Positions 15,991 to 24,600 of a stretch of DNA of 64,000 nucleotides are shown here, in pieces; position 1 is the first letter of the stretch; each line of letters opens with the position of its first letter. The translations under genes and the position numbers were made by a program. The stretch covers positions 496,001 through 560,000 of the forward strand of contig NZ_CP155552.1 of assembly GCF_036632915.2 (NCBI RefSeq), given 5' to 3'. Origin of the DNA: Faecalibacterium taiwanense (GTDB lineage Bacteria; Bacillota; Clostridia; Oscillospirales; Ruminococcaceae). The notes under the pieces were generated by a model. The model worked only from the letters and a program-made list of their open reading frames with translations. It was not told the DNA's origin and ran no database searches.

Positions 15991-16037
15991 ACCCTCTCAG
16001 GGGAGCTGGCATTGCACAGCAATGACTGAGAGGGTTA
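15989..16037. repeat. Dispersed repeat 3, copy a; probable shared terminator
   Basis: The outer arms AACCCTCTCAG and CTGAGAGGGTT pair over 11 bases. The inside carries GGGGAGCTGGC and a small hairpin ATTGC-ACA-GCAAT. The repeat fills the whole space between the convergent MFS and queH genes (it overlaps the queH stop), so it can serve as a bidirectional terminator. Confidence 0.8.
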
Positions 16038-16655
16038 TTTCTCAATGCCTCTTGCCTTCGCGCTGAACTCGCACCCGCAGTAATCCTGCCGGTACAGGCC
16101 GTATTCCTCCGAAAGCTGCAGGCTGCGCAGATAGCCGTTGTGCTTTTTGAAGTCCGAAGGCAGATGCTTTACGCCGAACTCGGCTTCCAGCTCCTGCCCG
16201 ATGGCATTGATGCGCTTGGCATCTTTATGCGGGCTGATGGACAGTGTGGTGGTGAACCAGTCGAAGCCGTTCTCACTGGCGTATTGCGCCGCCCGGCGCA
16301 TCCGCAGCCGGTAGCAGACCGTGCACCGACTGCCCCGCTCCGGCTCGTTTTCAAGGCCGGTGACAGCAGAGTAGAACTCCTGCGGGTCGTAGTGGTCCTC
16401 CACCACGGTCACGCCCAGAGGATGGGCTGCTGCCACGAACTTCTTCAGTTCCTCGCCGCGGCGGTAGTATTCCTCTGCAGGCCATGTGTTGGGGTTATAG
16501 TAAAGCACTGTGATCTCAAAATACTGGCACAGCTGTTCCAGCACTGCGCTGGAGCAGGGGCCGCAGCAGGCGTGGAGCAAAAGGCGCGGCCGGGTGCCGT
16601 CCAGCGTTTTGAGCACGGCATCCATCTGCTGTGCAAAATTCAATTGAGTTGCCAT
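16035..16655 (-). CDS. queH: Epoxyqueuosine reductase QueH
   Basis: The last step of queuosine tRNA modification, reduction of epoxyqueuosine to queuosine, is done in many anaerobes by this non-cobalamin iron-sulfur enzyme (former DUF208). The 206-residue product has the metal-binding cysteines HACCGPCSS (C30, C31, C34) and SRCTVCYRLRM, the YYNPNTWPAEEYYRR segment, TTTLSISPHKD, and a C-terminal QDYCGCEFS. ATG 16655 was chosen over 16664 because AAAGGATG is correctly spaced only for the former. The gene lies alone between two copies of dispersed repeat 3. Confidence 0.93.
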   Translation of the reverse strand: MATQLNFAQQMDAVLKTLDGTRPRLLLHACCGPCSSAVLEQLCQYFEITVLYYNPNTWPAEEYYRRGEELKKFVAAAHPLGVTVVEDHYDPQEFYSAVTGLENEPERGSRCTVCYRLRMRRAAQYASENGFDWFTTTLSISPHKDAKRINAIGQELEAEFGVKHLPSDFKKHNGYLRSLQLSEEYGLYRQDYCGCEFSAKARGIEK

Positions 16656-16698
16656 TTTTATCATCCTTTGCTATACTGATTGAGAAAATTCCTTAAAA

Positions 16699-16750
16699 AG
16701 CTCGCCCTTTCGGGGGAGCTGGCATTGCACAGCAATGACTGAGAGGGTTT
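16699..16750. repeat. Dispersed repeat 3, copy b
   Basis: This has the same plan as copy a: a CTCGCCCTTTCGGGGGAG-type head, GCTGGC, the hairpin ATTGC-ACA-GCAAT, then TGACTGAGAGGGTT. It lies in the divergent spacer between queH and the DUF896 gene, directly upstream of the latter's probable promoter. Confidence 0.8.
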
Positions 16751-16795
16751 GCTTTCTTATTATAACATATTCCGCTTGAAAATACAGGAGGCACC

Positions 16796-17020
16796 ATGAC
16801 ACAGGAAAAGATCGCCCGCATCAACGAGCTGGCAAAAAAGAGCAAGACCACCGGCTTGACCGAGGCCGAAAAGGCAGAGCAGCAGGCCCTGCGCCGCGAA
16901 TACATCGACGACATGAAGGCCAGCCTGCGCGCGCAGCTGGCCAACACCTCCATTCAGGAGCCGGACGGCACCATCCACAAGGTGACCCGCCGTGCCGACC
17001 TTGAGAACCCCCGCAGCTGA
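16796..17020 (+). CDS. DUF896 (YnzC/UPF0291) family protein
   Basis: A 74-residue highly charged helical protein. The N-terminal ARINELAKKSKTTGLTEAE and KAEQQALRREYIDDMKASLRAQL are the conserved helix-hairpin of the B. subtilis YnzC family, whose function is unknown (some members are SOS-linked). The C-terminal DGTIHKVTRR is also typical. The ribosome site AGGAGG lies seven bases upstream. It is transcribed alone and ends at a terminator. Confidence 0.88.
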   Translation: MTQEKIARINELAKKSKTTGLTEAEKAEQQALRREYIDDMKASLRAQLANTSIQEPDGTIHKVTRRADLENPRS

Positions 17021-17046
17021 ACGCACAATTTTGCGCACACTTTTTT

Positions 17047-17088
17047 GGAGGAAAACGCAGCCAAAAGCTGTGTTTTCCTCTTTTTTTG
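17047..17088 (+). terminator. Terminator of the DUF896 gene
   Basis: The arms GAGGAAAACGCAG and CTGTGTTTTCCTC pair (one mismatch) around a 7-base loop and are followed by T7. Confidence 0.9.
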
Positions 17089-17114
17089 CACGGCGATCTG
17101 TGCTATACTATACT
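17086..17114 (+). promoter_or_regulatory. purA: Sigma-A promoter of purA
   Basis: TTGCAC at 17086-17091, a 17-base spacer, and TATACT at 17109-17114, with a second overlapping TATACT at 17104. The leader of about 110 bases to purA shows no recognisable riboswitch. Confidence 0.75.
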
Positions 17115-17230
17115 TGCATTGGTATGTGTTTTGTGTATGCCTGCTGATGTGTTTTCCCAAGGTGGCGTATCCCGGGCAAGGTGCACGGAAAAGGCTGTCT
17201 TTTGAAAAAATGATAAAGAGGTCATTTATT

Positions 17231-18523
17231 ATGCTTACTGCAATTACGGGTATCAACTGGGGCGATGAAGGCAAGGGCCGCATGGTCGACCTCATCAGCC
17301 AGGAGTATGACATCGTTGCACGTTATCAGGGCGGCAACAACGCCGGTCACACGGTCAAGAACGAGCGCGGCAAGTTCGTGCTGAATCTGCTGCCCTCCGG
17401 CATCCTGCGTCCGAACGTGGTCTGCGTTATGGGCAACGGCATGGTCATCGACCCGCATCATCTGGACGGCGAGATCAACAAGCTGCGGGAGCAGGGCGTT
17501 GAGATCAGCCCGGCAAACCTGAAGATCTCCGACCGTGCAACCATCACCATGCCCTACCATGTGGAGCAGGACGGTCTGGAAGAAGCACGTCTGTCCAAGA
17601 CCGGCGCACAGTTCGGCTCCACCAAGCGCGGCATTGCCTACGCTTACGGCGACAAGTACATGAAGAAGACCCTGCGCATGGGCGACCTGCTGCATCTGGA
17701 CGACGCTGTGAAGAAGCGCCTGGTCACCATGGTGGATTCCAAGAATCTGGTCATGGAGGGCAGCTACAACGCAGCTCCCATCAGCGTGGATGAGATGTGG
17801 GCATGGCTCGAAAAGTATGCCGCCATCTTCAAGGATTACATCTGCGATGTGGGCCAGTATCTGGCCGATGCAGACGCTGCAGGCAAGAAGGTCCTGTTCG
17901 AGGCTCAGCTGGGCGCTCTGCGCGACATCGATTTCGGCATTTACCCCTATACCACCTCTTCCAACGTCATCGGTGCTTACGCTCCCATCGGCGCAGGTAT
18001 CCCGGGCCACAAGCTGCACAACTCCATCGGCGTGATGAAGGCTTACTCCTCCTGCGTGGGTGACGGCCCCTTCGCTGCCGAGCTGGCTATGACCGAAGAG
18101 GAAAAGCACGACCTGCGTGAGGCTGGCCACGAGTACGGTGCAGCCACCGGCCGTCCCCGCCGCGTTGGCCCCATCGATCTGGTGGCAAGCCGCTACGGCG
18201 TGTTCTGCCAGGGCTGCGATGAAGTTGCTCTGACCCTGCTGGACGTGCTGGACTACATGGAAAAGATCCCCATGGTCACTGCCTACAAGCTGACCGATGG
18301 CAGCACCACCACCCGCTTCCCCATGGGCGAAGCTCTGGACACCGCACAGCCCGTGGTGGAGTACCTGCCCGGCTGGCACTGTGATATCACCGCAGCCCGC
18401 AAGTGGGAAGACCTGCCCAAGGAAGCACGCGATTACGTGGAATATCTGGAAAAGGCTGTCGGCTGCAAGATCACCTACATCTCTGTGGGTGCCGAGCGTG
18501 AGGCTTATATCCACCACGTATGA
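17231..18523 (+). CDS. purA: Adenylosuccinate synthetase
   Basis: This catalyses the first committed step from IMP to AMP: GTP-dependent condensation of IMP and aspartate in the cytoplasm. The 430-residue product has the P-loop-like GDEGKG at 11-16, GGNNAGHTV with the catalytic histidine, the GSTKRGIAYAYGDKYMK region, TGRPRRVGPIDL, and TTRFP. ATG 17231 follows AAGAGG. The frame is open further upstream to 17045, but that part runs through the terminator and promoter. purC, a partner in purine synthesis, is elsewhere in the window at 45.4-46.3 kb. Confidence 0.97.
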   Translation: MLTAITGINWGDEGKGRMVDLISQEYDIVARYQGGNNAGHTVKNERGKFVLNLLPSGILRPNVVCVMGNGMVIDPHHLDGEINKLREQGVEISPANLKISDRATITMPYHVEQDGLEEARLSKTGAQFGSTKRGIAYAYGDKYMKKTLRMGDLLHLDDAVKKRLVTMVDSKNLVMEGSYNAAPISVDEMWAWLEKYAAIFKDYICDVGQYLADADAAGKKVLFEAQLGALRDIDFGIYPYTTSSNVIGAYAPIGAGIPGHKLHNSIGVMKAYSSCVGDGPFAAELAMTEEEKHDLREAGHEYGAATGRPRRVGPIDLVASRYGVFCQGCDEVALTLLDVLDYMEKIPMVTAYKLTDGSTTTRFPMGEALDTAQPVVEYLPGWHCDITAARKWEDLPKEARDYVEYLEKAVGCKITYISVGAEREAYIHHV

Positions 18524-18568
18524 TCCCCTGCAAAGCTCCTGAATGATTCAGAAAAGGAAGCGTCACAG

Positions 18569-19471
18569 ATGTTTGATATCATTACCGACAGCGCATGCGA
18601 CCTGACGCTGGACACTGCCAAACAGCTCCAAATCGAGGTCGTGCCCTTCTATGTCTCGCTGGACGGCGAGCACTACCGCAAAGAAGGCAAGGAGATCGCC
18701 GTGCGGGACTTCTACCAGTTCATGGTGGACAACCCTTCGGCCTACCCCAAAACCAGCCTTGCTTCCATTGAGGACTTTGAGCAGGCATTCCGTGCCCATG
18801 CTGCTGCTGGCCGGGATGTGCTGTGTCTGGTGTTCACCAGCAAGATGAGCGGCTGTGTGGGCAGCGCCCGCAATGCCCGGGATCTGGTGCTGGAAGATTT
18901 CCCCGATGCACGCATTGAGGTCATTGACAGCGCGGCGGCTACCGTTACCGAGTCCACCATGGTGGAAAACGCCGTGGCCATGCGGGACGCAGGCTGCACG
19001 CTGGACGAGACCGTGACATGGCTGGAAGCAGAGAAAGCTACCAACCAGATCTTCTTCACGGTAGGCAATCTGGACTATCTCATTAAGGGCGGCCGCATTG
19101 GCAAGGTGACGGGCCGTGCAGCCAACATGCTGGGCATCAAGCCGATGATCCTGTTCAAGGATGGCGAGATCTTCTCCGGCGGCGTGGCACGCGGCCGACA
19201 GAAGAGCTTTGAAAAAGCGCTGGAACAGCTGATGAACTATCTGGATGCCCACGGCGGCACCCCGGACGACTACCGCATCACCGTAGGCTACGGCTACGAC
19301 GAAGAGGAAGGCAAGCGCCTGTGGATGCAGACCCGCGCGGCCCTGCGTGCAAAGTACCCCGGCGCACAGTGCGAAGTGGGCCTGTTGCAGATCGGCTGCA
19401 CCATTGCCGTGCACACCGGCCCCTATGCGCTGGGCATGGGCGTGATGCGCCGCTGGAAAAAGCAGGGCTGA
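18569..19471 (+). CDS. DegV family fatty-acid-binding protein
   Basis: A 300-residue DegV-fold protein. Members bind a single fatty acid (FakB role) and present it to the FakA kinase for phospholipid synthesis. Marks include the start IITDSACDL, DFYQFMVDNPSAYPKTSLASI, VFTSKMSGCVGSA (fatty-acid contact loop), IEVIDSAAATVTESTMVENA, FTVGNLDYLIKGGRIGKVTG, and a C-terminal HTGPYALGMGVM. No FakA is in the window. The gene lies 45 bases after purA, so read-through is possible. Confidence 0.92.
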   Translation: MFDIITDSACDLTLDTAKQLQIEVVPFYVSLDGEHYRKEGKEIAVRDFYQFMVDNPSAYPKTSLASIEDFEQAFRAHAAAGRDVLCLVFTSKMSGCVGSARNARDLVLEDFPDARIEVIDSAAATVTESTMVENAVAMRDAGCTLDETVTWLEAEKATNQIFFTVGNLDYLIKGGRIGKVTGRAANMLGIKPMILFKDGEIFSGGVARGRQKSFEKALEQLMNYLDAHGGTPDDYRITVGYGYDEEEGKRLWMQTRAALRAKYPGAQCEVGLLQIGCTIAVHTGPYALGMGVMRRWKKQG

Positions 19472-19492
19472 GATCACATTATATGAATTTTT

Positions 19493-19534
19493 GAACTCCA
19501 GAAAATCTATGGATTTTTTGGGGTTCTTTTTTTA
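19493..19534 (+). terminator. Terminator of the degV-family gene
   Basis: A long hairpin: GAACTCCA pairs with TGGGGTTC, and AAAATC with GATTTT inside it, followed by T7. Confidence 0.85.
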
Positions 19535-20070
19535 GAGCAATGCTTCCCATACAGAGCGTATTCGAGTGGAACAGATTTCTTGACTTTTATGCAATTCTTC
19601 TCCACCGGATAAGTTCTCTTTTGCGTGCCAAAAGAGAACCAGAAAGGACGGCGGTGCCCGCAGGGCATGAAAGCCCCAGTGGGGCTTTTAAGCCGCAGAC
19701 CGGTTTGCGCAGCAAATGCCGCGTGTTCAGCGCGGCAAGGTCTCCGCTACTTTCGAGGCGCGGGAGGCGGCGGGTTGCGGCTCCCTGCGTCTGCTTCGTG
19801 CCTTGCGTGGCACTCGCATCCTGCAGGCCGCTGCCCCAACAGCTCCTCCCTGTTTCGGCCGCTGGCCGCGGTCGTCGCCGTTGCAAACTAAGGGCTGCTC
19901 GCCCTTAATAATCCCAAAGCGGATGGGCTCCATACAAAAAATCCAAGTCGCTGCGCTAGAGGATTTTTTGTGTTGCGCCGATTTTAAGTCGCTTACGCGA
20001 CGAACGGTATGGCAAGGCTGCGTGTTTTTTCTAGCAAAAATTATGATTTGCAAACTTTTTATGAACCCTA
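19535..20070. other. Non-coding, repeat-rich spacer upstream of clpB
   Basis: I find no supportable gene in these 536 bases. It holds an AGTTCTCTTTTG ... CAAAAGAGAACC dyad (about 19612-19641), an inverted copy of dispersed repeat 2 (19664-19718), a GC-rich stretch (19735-19890) with several short palindromes but no conserved frame, and a perfect 11-bp hairpin ACAAAAAATCC/GGATTTTTTGT at 19934-19971 that could terminate in either direction. Short open frames here have unusual composition and no recognisable start signals. Confidence 0.6.
19664..19718. repeat. Dispersed repeat 2, copy 2 (inverted)
   Basis: This contains ATGAAAGCCCCAGTGGGGC and TTTTAAGCCGCAGACC, the reverse complement of the core of the copies at 14598 and 30622. 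The flanking hairpins have changed on both arms together (TGCCC-TGC-GGGCA and TTTGC-TGC-GCAAA in the other orientation). Confidence 0.75.
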
Positions 20071-20099
20071 TTGACAAAGTGGGAAAACAGGAGTATAGT
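20071..20099 (+). promoter_or_regulatory. clpB: Sigma-A promoter of clpB
   Basis: TTGACA at 20071-20076, exactly 17 bases, then TATAGT at 20094-20099. It is the best consensus match on the plus strand of the window and directly abuts a CIRCE element. Confidence 0.9.
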
Positions 20100-20100
20100 T

Positions 20101-20127
20101 TTAGCAGTCGAACAGATAGAGTGCTAA
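20101..20127 (+). promoter_or_regulatory. clpB: CIRCE element, HrcA operator
   Basis: TTAGCAGTC-N9-GAGTGCTAA matches the classical CIRCE TTAGCACTC-N9-GAGTGCTAA with one mismatch in the left arm. It begins one base after the -10 box, where it would cover the transcription start. This is the standard HrcA heat-shock repressor position, so clpB is probably heat-shock regulated by HrcA here. Confidence 0.9.
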
Positions 20128-20286
20128 AACGAGTAAAACCAGTTCGGCAGGAGGTGCTTGAAACCGTGAAACAACTGAAGAATAGCCGCTGCTTCCCGTT
20201 CGGCAGCATCTCTGCACCGGGCTTTTAGCAGATGACTATCGTGTCCGCTAAAATAAACCTTCCGGTATGAATGGAGGCTTGACTTT

Positions 20287-22899
20287 ATGAATACCAATCA
20301 ATATACACAGAAAACGCTGGAGGCTCTGCAGGCTGCGCAACAGCTGGCTGTGGAGTACCAGCACAATCAATTGGAACCTGAACATCTGCTGCACGCCCTC
20401 GCTTCGCAGGAGCAGGGCCTGATCCCGCAGCTGCTGCAGAAGCTGAATGTTGATCCCGGCAGCTTTTCTGCCGCCGTGGCTGAAAAGCTTTCGGCTTTGC
20501 CCCGGGTCTCCGGCTCCGGCCGTGACCCCGACAAGGTCTATATCTCGCAGGCTGCCGATAAGGTGCTCAGCGCCGCCGCCCGAGAAGCCAAGGCCATGAA
20601 GGACGACTATATCAGCGTGGAGCATGTGTTCCTGGGTCTGCTGGACGAGCAGACCCAGAACACCACCGAGTTGTTCCGTGCGTTCAGCATCACGAAAGAT
20701 AAGTTCCTGCAGCAGCTCACAGCAGTGCGCGGCAACCAGCGCGTCACCAACGACAATCCCGAGGAGACCTACAACGCCCTGCAGAAGTATGGTCAGGATC
20801 TGGTAGACCTTGCCCGCAAGCAGAAACTGGACCCCGTCATCGGCCGTGATCAGGAGATCCGCAACGTGATCCGCATCCTGTCCCGTAAGACCAAGAACAA
20901 CCCCTGCCTGATCGGTGAGCCCGGCGTTGGCAAAACCGCCATTGCAGAGGGCCTTGCACAGCGGATCGTGCGCGGCGATGTGCCCGAAAACCTGAAGGAC
21001 CGCATCGTGTTCAGTCTGGACATGGGCGCTCTGGTGGCCGGTGCAAAGTACCGCGGCGAGTTCGAGGAGCGCTTGAAGAGCGTGCTGAACGAGGTGAAGA
21101 AGAGCGAGGGCAAGATCATCCTCTTCATCGATGAGCTGCACACCATCGTGGGTGCCGGCAAGACCGATGGCGCCATGGACGCAGGCAACCTGCTCAAGCC
21201 CATGCTGGCCCGGGGCGAGCTGCACTGCATCGGTGCCACCACGCTGGACGAGTACCGCCAGTATATCGAGAAAGACCCCGCTCTGGAGCGCCGCTTCCAG
21301 CCGGTACAGGTGGATGAGCCCACCGTGGAGGACACCATCTCCATCCTGCGCGGCCTGAAGGAACGCTACGAGGTGTTCCACGGCGTGAAGATCAACGACA
21401 GCGCCCTGATCGCCGCTGCCACCCTTTCCGACCGCTATATCACGGATCGTTTCCTGCCGGATAAGGCCATCGACCTTGTGGATGAAGCCTGCGCCATGAT
21501 CAAGACCGAGATGGACAGCATGCCCAGCGAGATGGACGATCTGGCCCACCGCATCACCCAGCTGCAGATCGAGCAGGTGAGCCTGAAAAAGGAGACCGAT
21601 GCCCTGAGCCAGAGCCGCCTGAAGGATCTGGAAAAGGAGCTGGCCGAGCTGCAGGACAAGTTCCGCAGCATGAAGGCAAAGTGGGAGAACGAGAAGAACG
21701 CCATCGGCAAGGTGCAATCCCTGCGTGAGCAGATCGAGCAGACCAATGCCGACATTGAAAAGGCTCAGCGCGAGTACGACCTGAACAAGGCTGCTGAGCT
21801 GAAATACGGCAAGCTGCCCCAGCTGCAGAAACAGCTGGAAGAGGAAGAGAAGATCGCCGCCGCCAAGAAGGAGGACAGCCTGCTGCGTGACCGCGTGACC
21901 GATGAGGAGATCGCCCGCATCGTGGCCCGCTGGACCGGCATCCCGGTGGAGAAACTGGTGGAGGGTGAGCGCGAGAAGCTGCTGCATCTGGACGATGTGC
22001 TGCACCAGCGGGTCATCGGTCAGGACGAGGCTGTGACCAAGGTGAGCGAGGCCATCCTGCGCAGCCGCGCCGGTATCGCCAACCCCAACCGCCCCATCGG
22101 CAGCTTCCTGTTCCTCGGCCCCACCGGCGTTGGCAAGACTGAGCTGGCCAAGGCACTGGCACAGGCCCTGTTTGACGACGAGCGCAACATGGTGCGAATC
22201 GATATGACCGAGTATATGGAGAAGTTCAGCGTCAGCCGTCTGATTGGCGCGCCTCCGGGATACGTCGGTTACGAAGAGGGCGGCCAGCTGACTGAGGCTG
22301 TGCGCCGCAAGCCCTACAGCGTGGTGCTGTTCGATGAGGTGGAAAAAGCCCACCCCGATGTGTTCAACATCCTGCTGCAGGTGCTGGACGATGGCCGCAT
22401 CACCGACAGTCAGGGCCGCACCGTGGACTTCAAGAACACGGTCATCATCCTCACCTCCAATCTGGGCAGCGACATCATCCTGAACGATCTGGAGCAGCGC
22501 CGTGCCAACGGCTCCAACGAGCTGAGCGAGGAAGCAAAGCACCAGATCGACCAGCTGCTGAAGAGCAAGTTCCGCCCCGAATTTCTGAACCGTCTGGATG
22601 AGATCGTCTACTACAAGAGCCTGACCAAGGACGAGATGCGCAGGATCGTGGATCTGCAGCTGCAGAATCTGCGCAAGCGCATGGACGAGGGCAAGCACCT
22701 CAAGCTGGAGGTCACCACCGCTGCCAAGGACTTCATCATCGATTCTGCTTACGACAGCGTCTATGGTGCACGTCCCATCAAGCGGTTCATCCAGAGCCGC
22801 GTGGAGACCCTGATCGCCAAGGCCATCATTCAGGGCAGCTATACCGAGGGCAACACCCTGACGGTAGACTGCGAGAATGGCGCTTTGACCCTGCGATAA
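20287..22899 (+). CDS. clpB: ATP-dependent chaperone ClpB
   Basis: A Hsp100 disaggregase of 870 residues, normal for the family. In order: an N-terminal Clp domain (1-150), AAA-1 with Walker A GEPGVGKT at 210-217 and [15 protein letters not shown], a coiled-coil middle domain (about 410-530, rich in E, K, L and Q) that identifies ClpB rather than ClpC or ClpA, AAA-2 with Walker A GPTGVGKT at 611-618 and [15 protein letters not shown], and a C-terminal D2 domain. There is no ClpP-binding IGF-type loop. It works in the cytoplasm with DnaK. A leader of about 160 bases separates it from the CIRCE promoter. Confidence 0.98.
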   Translation: MNTNQYTQKTLEALQAAQQLAVEYQHNQLEPEHLLHALASQEQGLIPQLLQKLNVDPGSFSAAVAEKLSALPRVSGSGRDPDKVYISQAADKVLSAAAREAKAMKDDYISVEHVFLGLLDEQTQNTTELFRAFSITKDKFLQQLTAVRGNQRVTNDNPEETYNALQKYGQDLVDLARKQKLDPVIGRDQEIRNVIRILSRKTKNNPCLIGEPGVGKTAIAEGLAQRIVRGDVPENLKDRIVFSLDMGALVAGAKYRGEFEERLKSVLNEVKKSEGKIILFIDELHTIVGAGKTDGAMDAGNLLKPMLARGELHCIGATTLDEYRQYIEKDPALERRFQPVQVDEPTVEDTISILRGLKERYEVFHGVKINDSALIAAATLSDRYITDRFLPDKAIDLVDEACAMIKTEMDSMPSEMDDLAHRITQLQIEQVSLKKETDALSQSRLKDLEKELAELQDKFRSMKAKWENEKNAIGKVQSLREQIEQTNADIEKAQREYDLNKAAELKYGKLPQLQKQLEEEEKIAAAKKEDSLLRDRVTDEEIARIVARWTGIPVEKLVEGEREKLLHLDDVLHQRVIGQDEAVTKVSEAILRSRAGIANPNRPIGSFLFLGPTGVGKTELAKALAQALFDDERNMVRIDMTEYMEKFSVSRLIGAPPGYVGYEEGGQLTEAVRRKPYSVVLFDEVEKAHPDVFNILLQVLDDGRITDSQGRTVDFKNTVIILTSNLGSDIILNDLEQRRANGSNELSEEAKHQIDQLLKSKFRPEFLNRLDEIVYYKSLTKDEMRRIVDLQLQNLRKRMDEGKHLKLEVTTAAKDFIIDSAYDSVYGARPIKRFIQSRVETLIAKAIIQGSYTEGNTLTVDCENGALTLR

Positions 22900-23136
22900 T
22901 GTAAATTTTACCTGTTCTGTACGGACTTTGCGGCAAGAAAGCTTGCACCACCGTACAGAATATGGTATGATTACAAATAACATTGATGTGCTTTTCATCG
23001 CGGAACAGCAACGATGGGGAGCACATTTTTGTATACGGAAAGAACTCCTTCCGTCATCGCGCGGCAAGGCTCCCTCTTTGAGGGAGCTGGCTGCGAAGCA
23101 GACTGAGGGAGTCTGTTCTTTAATAAAAACAGAAAG
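22900..23136. other. Spacer with clpB 3' hairpin and dispersed repeat 3
   Basis: After the clpB stop is a dyad TTCTGTACGG (22915-22924) / CCGTACAGAA (22951-22960). Then come a promoter (22943-22971) and a copy of dispersed repeat 3 at 23066-23113 (CTCCCTCTTTGAGGGAG, GCTGGC, hairpin GCTGC-GAA-GCAG, TGAGGGAGT). No gene is seen. Confidence 0.65.
22943..22971 (+). promoter_or_regulatory. Sigma-A promoter of the CNNM/CBS membrane protein gene
   Basis: TTGCAC, a 17-base spacer, and TATGAT. It overlaps the 3' arm of the dyad behind clpB, so termination and initiation share sequence. Confidence 0.6.
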
Positions 23137-24462
23137 TTGAGTGTGATTTCCCTTTTTATGGACGATGGCAGTATTACGCTTTTGGCGGCGCTGATCATTC
23201 TGGTGGCATTTTCCGCCTTTTTCTCCGCCTCTGAGACCGCATTTTCTTCCCTGAACCAGATCCGCCTGAAAAGCCGCGCCGAGGACGGCGATTCGGCAGC
23301 AGCCCGCGTGCTGGCTATGTCGGAAAAGTACGACAAGCTGCTCTCCACCATCCTCATCGGCAACAATATCGTCAACATTGCCGCAGCATCCATTGGCACA
23401 GTGCTGTTCACCCGCCTGCTGGACCCGGAGCGGGGCGCGACGGTGTCCACCTTCGTGCTGACCATTGTGGTTCTGATCTTTGGCGAGGTGACCCCCAAGA
23501 GCCTTGCAAAGGAGATGCCGGAGACGGTTGCCACGGCGGTTTCGCCCTTTTTGAACCTGCTCATGATCCTGTTCACCCCGCTGACCTGGCTGTTCAGCCA
23601 GTGGAAGCGCCTGCTGGGGCATTTCATCCGCAGCACCGAGGAGGACACCATCACTGAGGGTGAGCTGATGACCATGGTCAGCGAGGCCGAGAACGACGGC
23701 GAGCTGACCGACCGGGAAAGCCAGCTCATCCGCAGCGCCATTGAGTTCGACGATGTGGAGGTGGAGGAGATCCTCACGCCCCGCGTGGATGTGATCGCGG
23801 TGGAGGACGATCTCTCGCTGGATGAGGTGGCCGATACCTTTGCGGAATCGGGATATTCCCGTCTGCCCGTCTACCACGGCACCATTGACAACATCATCGG
23901 TGTGGTACATGAAAAGGACTTTTACCTTGGCCGTCTGCGCAAGGATACCACGCTGGAAGACCTTGTGAAGCCCACCCTTTATACCACCGGCTCCACCCAG
24001 ATCTCCCAGCTGCTGCGCACCCTGCGCGAGCAGCACCATCACATGGCGGTGGTGGTGGACGAGTACGGCGGTACCGAGGGCATCATCACGCTGGAAGACA
24101 TTCTGGAAGAGCTGGTAGGCGAGATCTGGGATGAGCACGACGAAGCGACCGAGGACTTCCGCAGGCAGTCGGACGGCAGCTGGATCGTGCTGGGCAGTGC
24201 CGGTGTGGACGACCTGTATGAGAGGCTGGGCCTGCCGGAGGATGAAGATATCGATTCCAATACGGTGAACGGTCTGGTGCAGGAAAAAACCTGCCATCTG
24301 CCCAAGGTGGGCGACCGGTTCACGCTGGGCGAGTACGACGGTGTCGTTACCCGCACGGCCAAGCGCCGCGTGACCGAGGTGCGCCTGACCCCGGCGGAAA
24401 AGCCGGAACCGAAGAAGGAAGAAGACGAAAAGCCGCACTTCAACCGGCTGACCAATAAGTAA
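23137..24462 (+). CDS. CNNM/HlyC-CorC family membrane protein with CBS pair
   Basis: A 441-residue protein of the so-called hemolysin family. It has a CNNM (DUF21) membrane domain (about 10-190, with FSAFFSASETAFSSL and IFGEVTPKSLAKE), a CBS pair (about 205-330, with MTMVSEAENDGELTDRE, ILTPRVDVIAVE, DEYGGTEGIITLEDILEELVGEI), and a C-terminal CorC/HlyC transporter-associated domain (340-420). Characterised relatives export or sense Mg2+/Co2+; hemolysis is a misnomer. The start is uncertain: TTG 23137 is used here, GTG 23143 and ATG 23158 are alternatives, and no strong ribosome site is visible. Confidence 0.9.
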   Translation: MSVISLFMDDGSITLLAALIILVAFSAFFSASETAFSSLNQIRLKSRAEDGDSAAARVLAMSEKYDKLLSTILIGNNIVNIAAASIGTVLFTRLLDPERGATVSTFVLTIVVLIFGEVTPKSLAKEMPETVATAVSPFLNLLMILFTPLTWLFSQWKRLLGHFIRSTEEDTITEGELMTMVSEAENDGELTDRESQLIRSAIEFDDVEVEEILTPRVDVIAVEDDLSLDEVADTFAESGYSRLPVYHGTIDNIIGVVHEKDFYLGRLRKDTTLEDLVKPTLYTTGSTQISQLLRTLREQHHHMAVVVDEYGGTEGIITLEDILEELVGEIWDEHDEATEDFRRQSDGSWIVLGSAGVDDLYERLGLPEDEDIDSNTVNGLVQEKTCHLPKVGDRFTLGEYDGVVTRTAKRRVTEVRLTPAEKPEPKKEEDEKPHFNRLTNK

Positions 24463-24469
24463 ATCTAAG

Positions 24470-24600
24470 GGAGGATGCCGTTTTCCAATACGGCCCTATC
24501 CTGTGAAAAAGCAAACTCCGGCAGACCGCAGTCTGCCGGAGTTTGCTTTGTAAAAATAATTGTTCCGCTGAATATGGCTAGAGCAAAGCGGAAGCCATTA
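24470..24600 (+). repeat. 36-nt-hairpin/pseudoknot element, single copy
   Basis: GTGAAAAA is followed by a perfect 16-bp hairpin with CGCA loop (24511-24546), an AT-rich linker, then the tail TCCGCT (24564-24569), GGCT (24576-24579), AGCGGA (24587-24592), AGCC (24593-24596). In the other copies the second pair is GCCC/GGGC, so both sides changed together here. The stop codon of the minus-strand ROK gene (24598-24600) lies at the element's end. Confidence 0.75.

Noticed and set aside
20248..24438. Very long minus-strand open frame (about 1,400 codons) opposite clpB and the CNNM/CBS gene
   Set aside because: It mirrors two well-supported plus-strand genes, contains no recognisable domain, and is explained by GC-rich third positions removing stops on the opposite strand.
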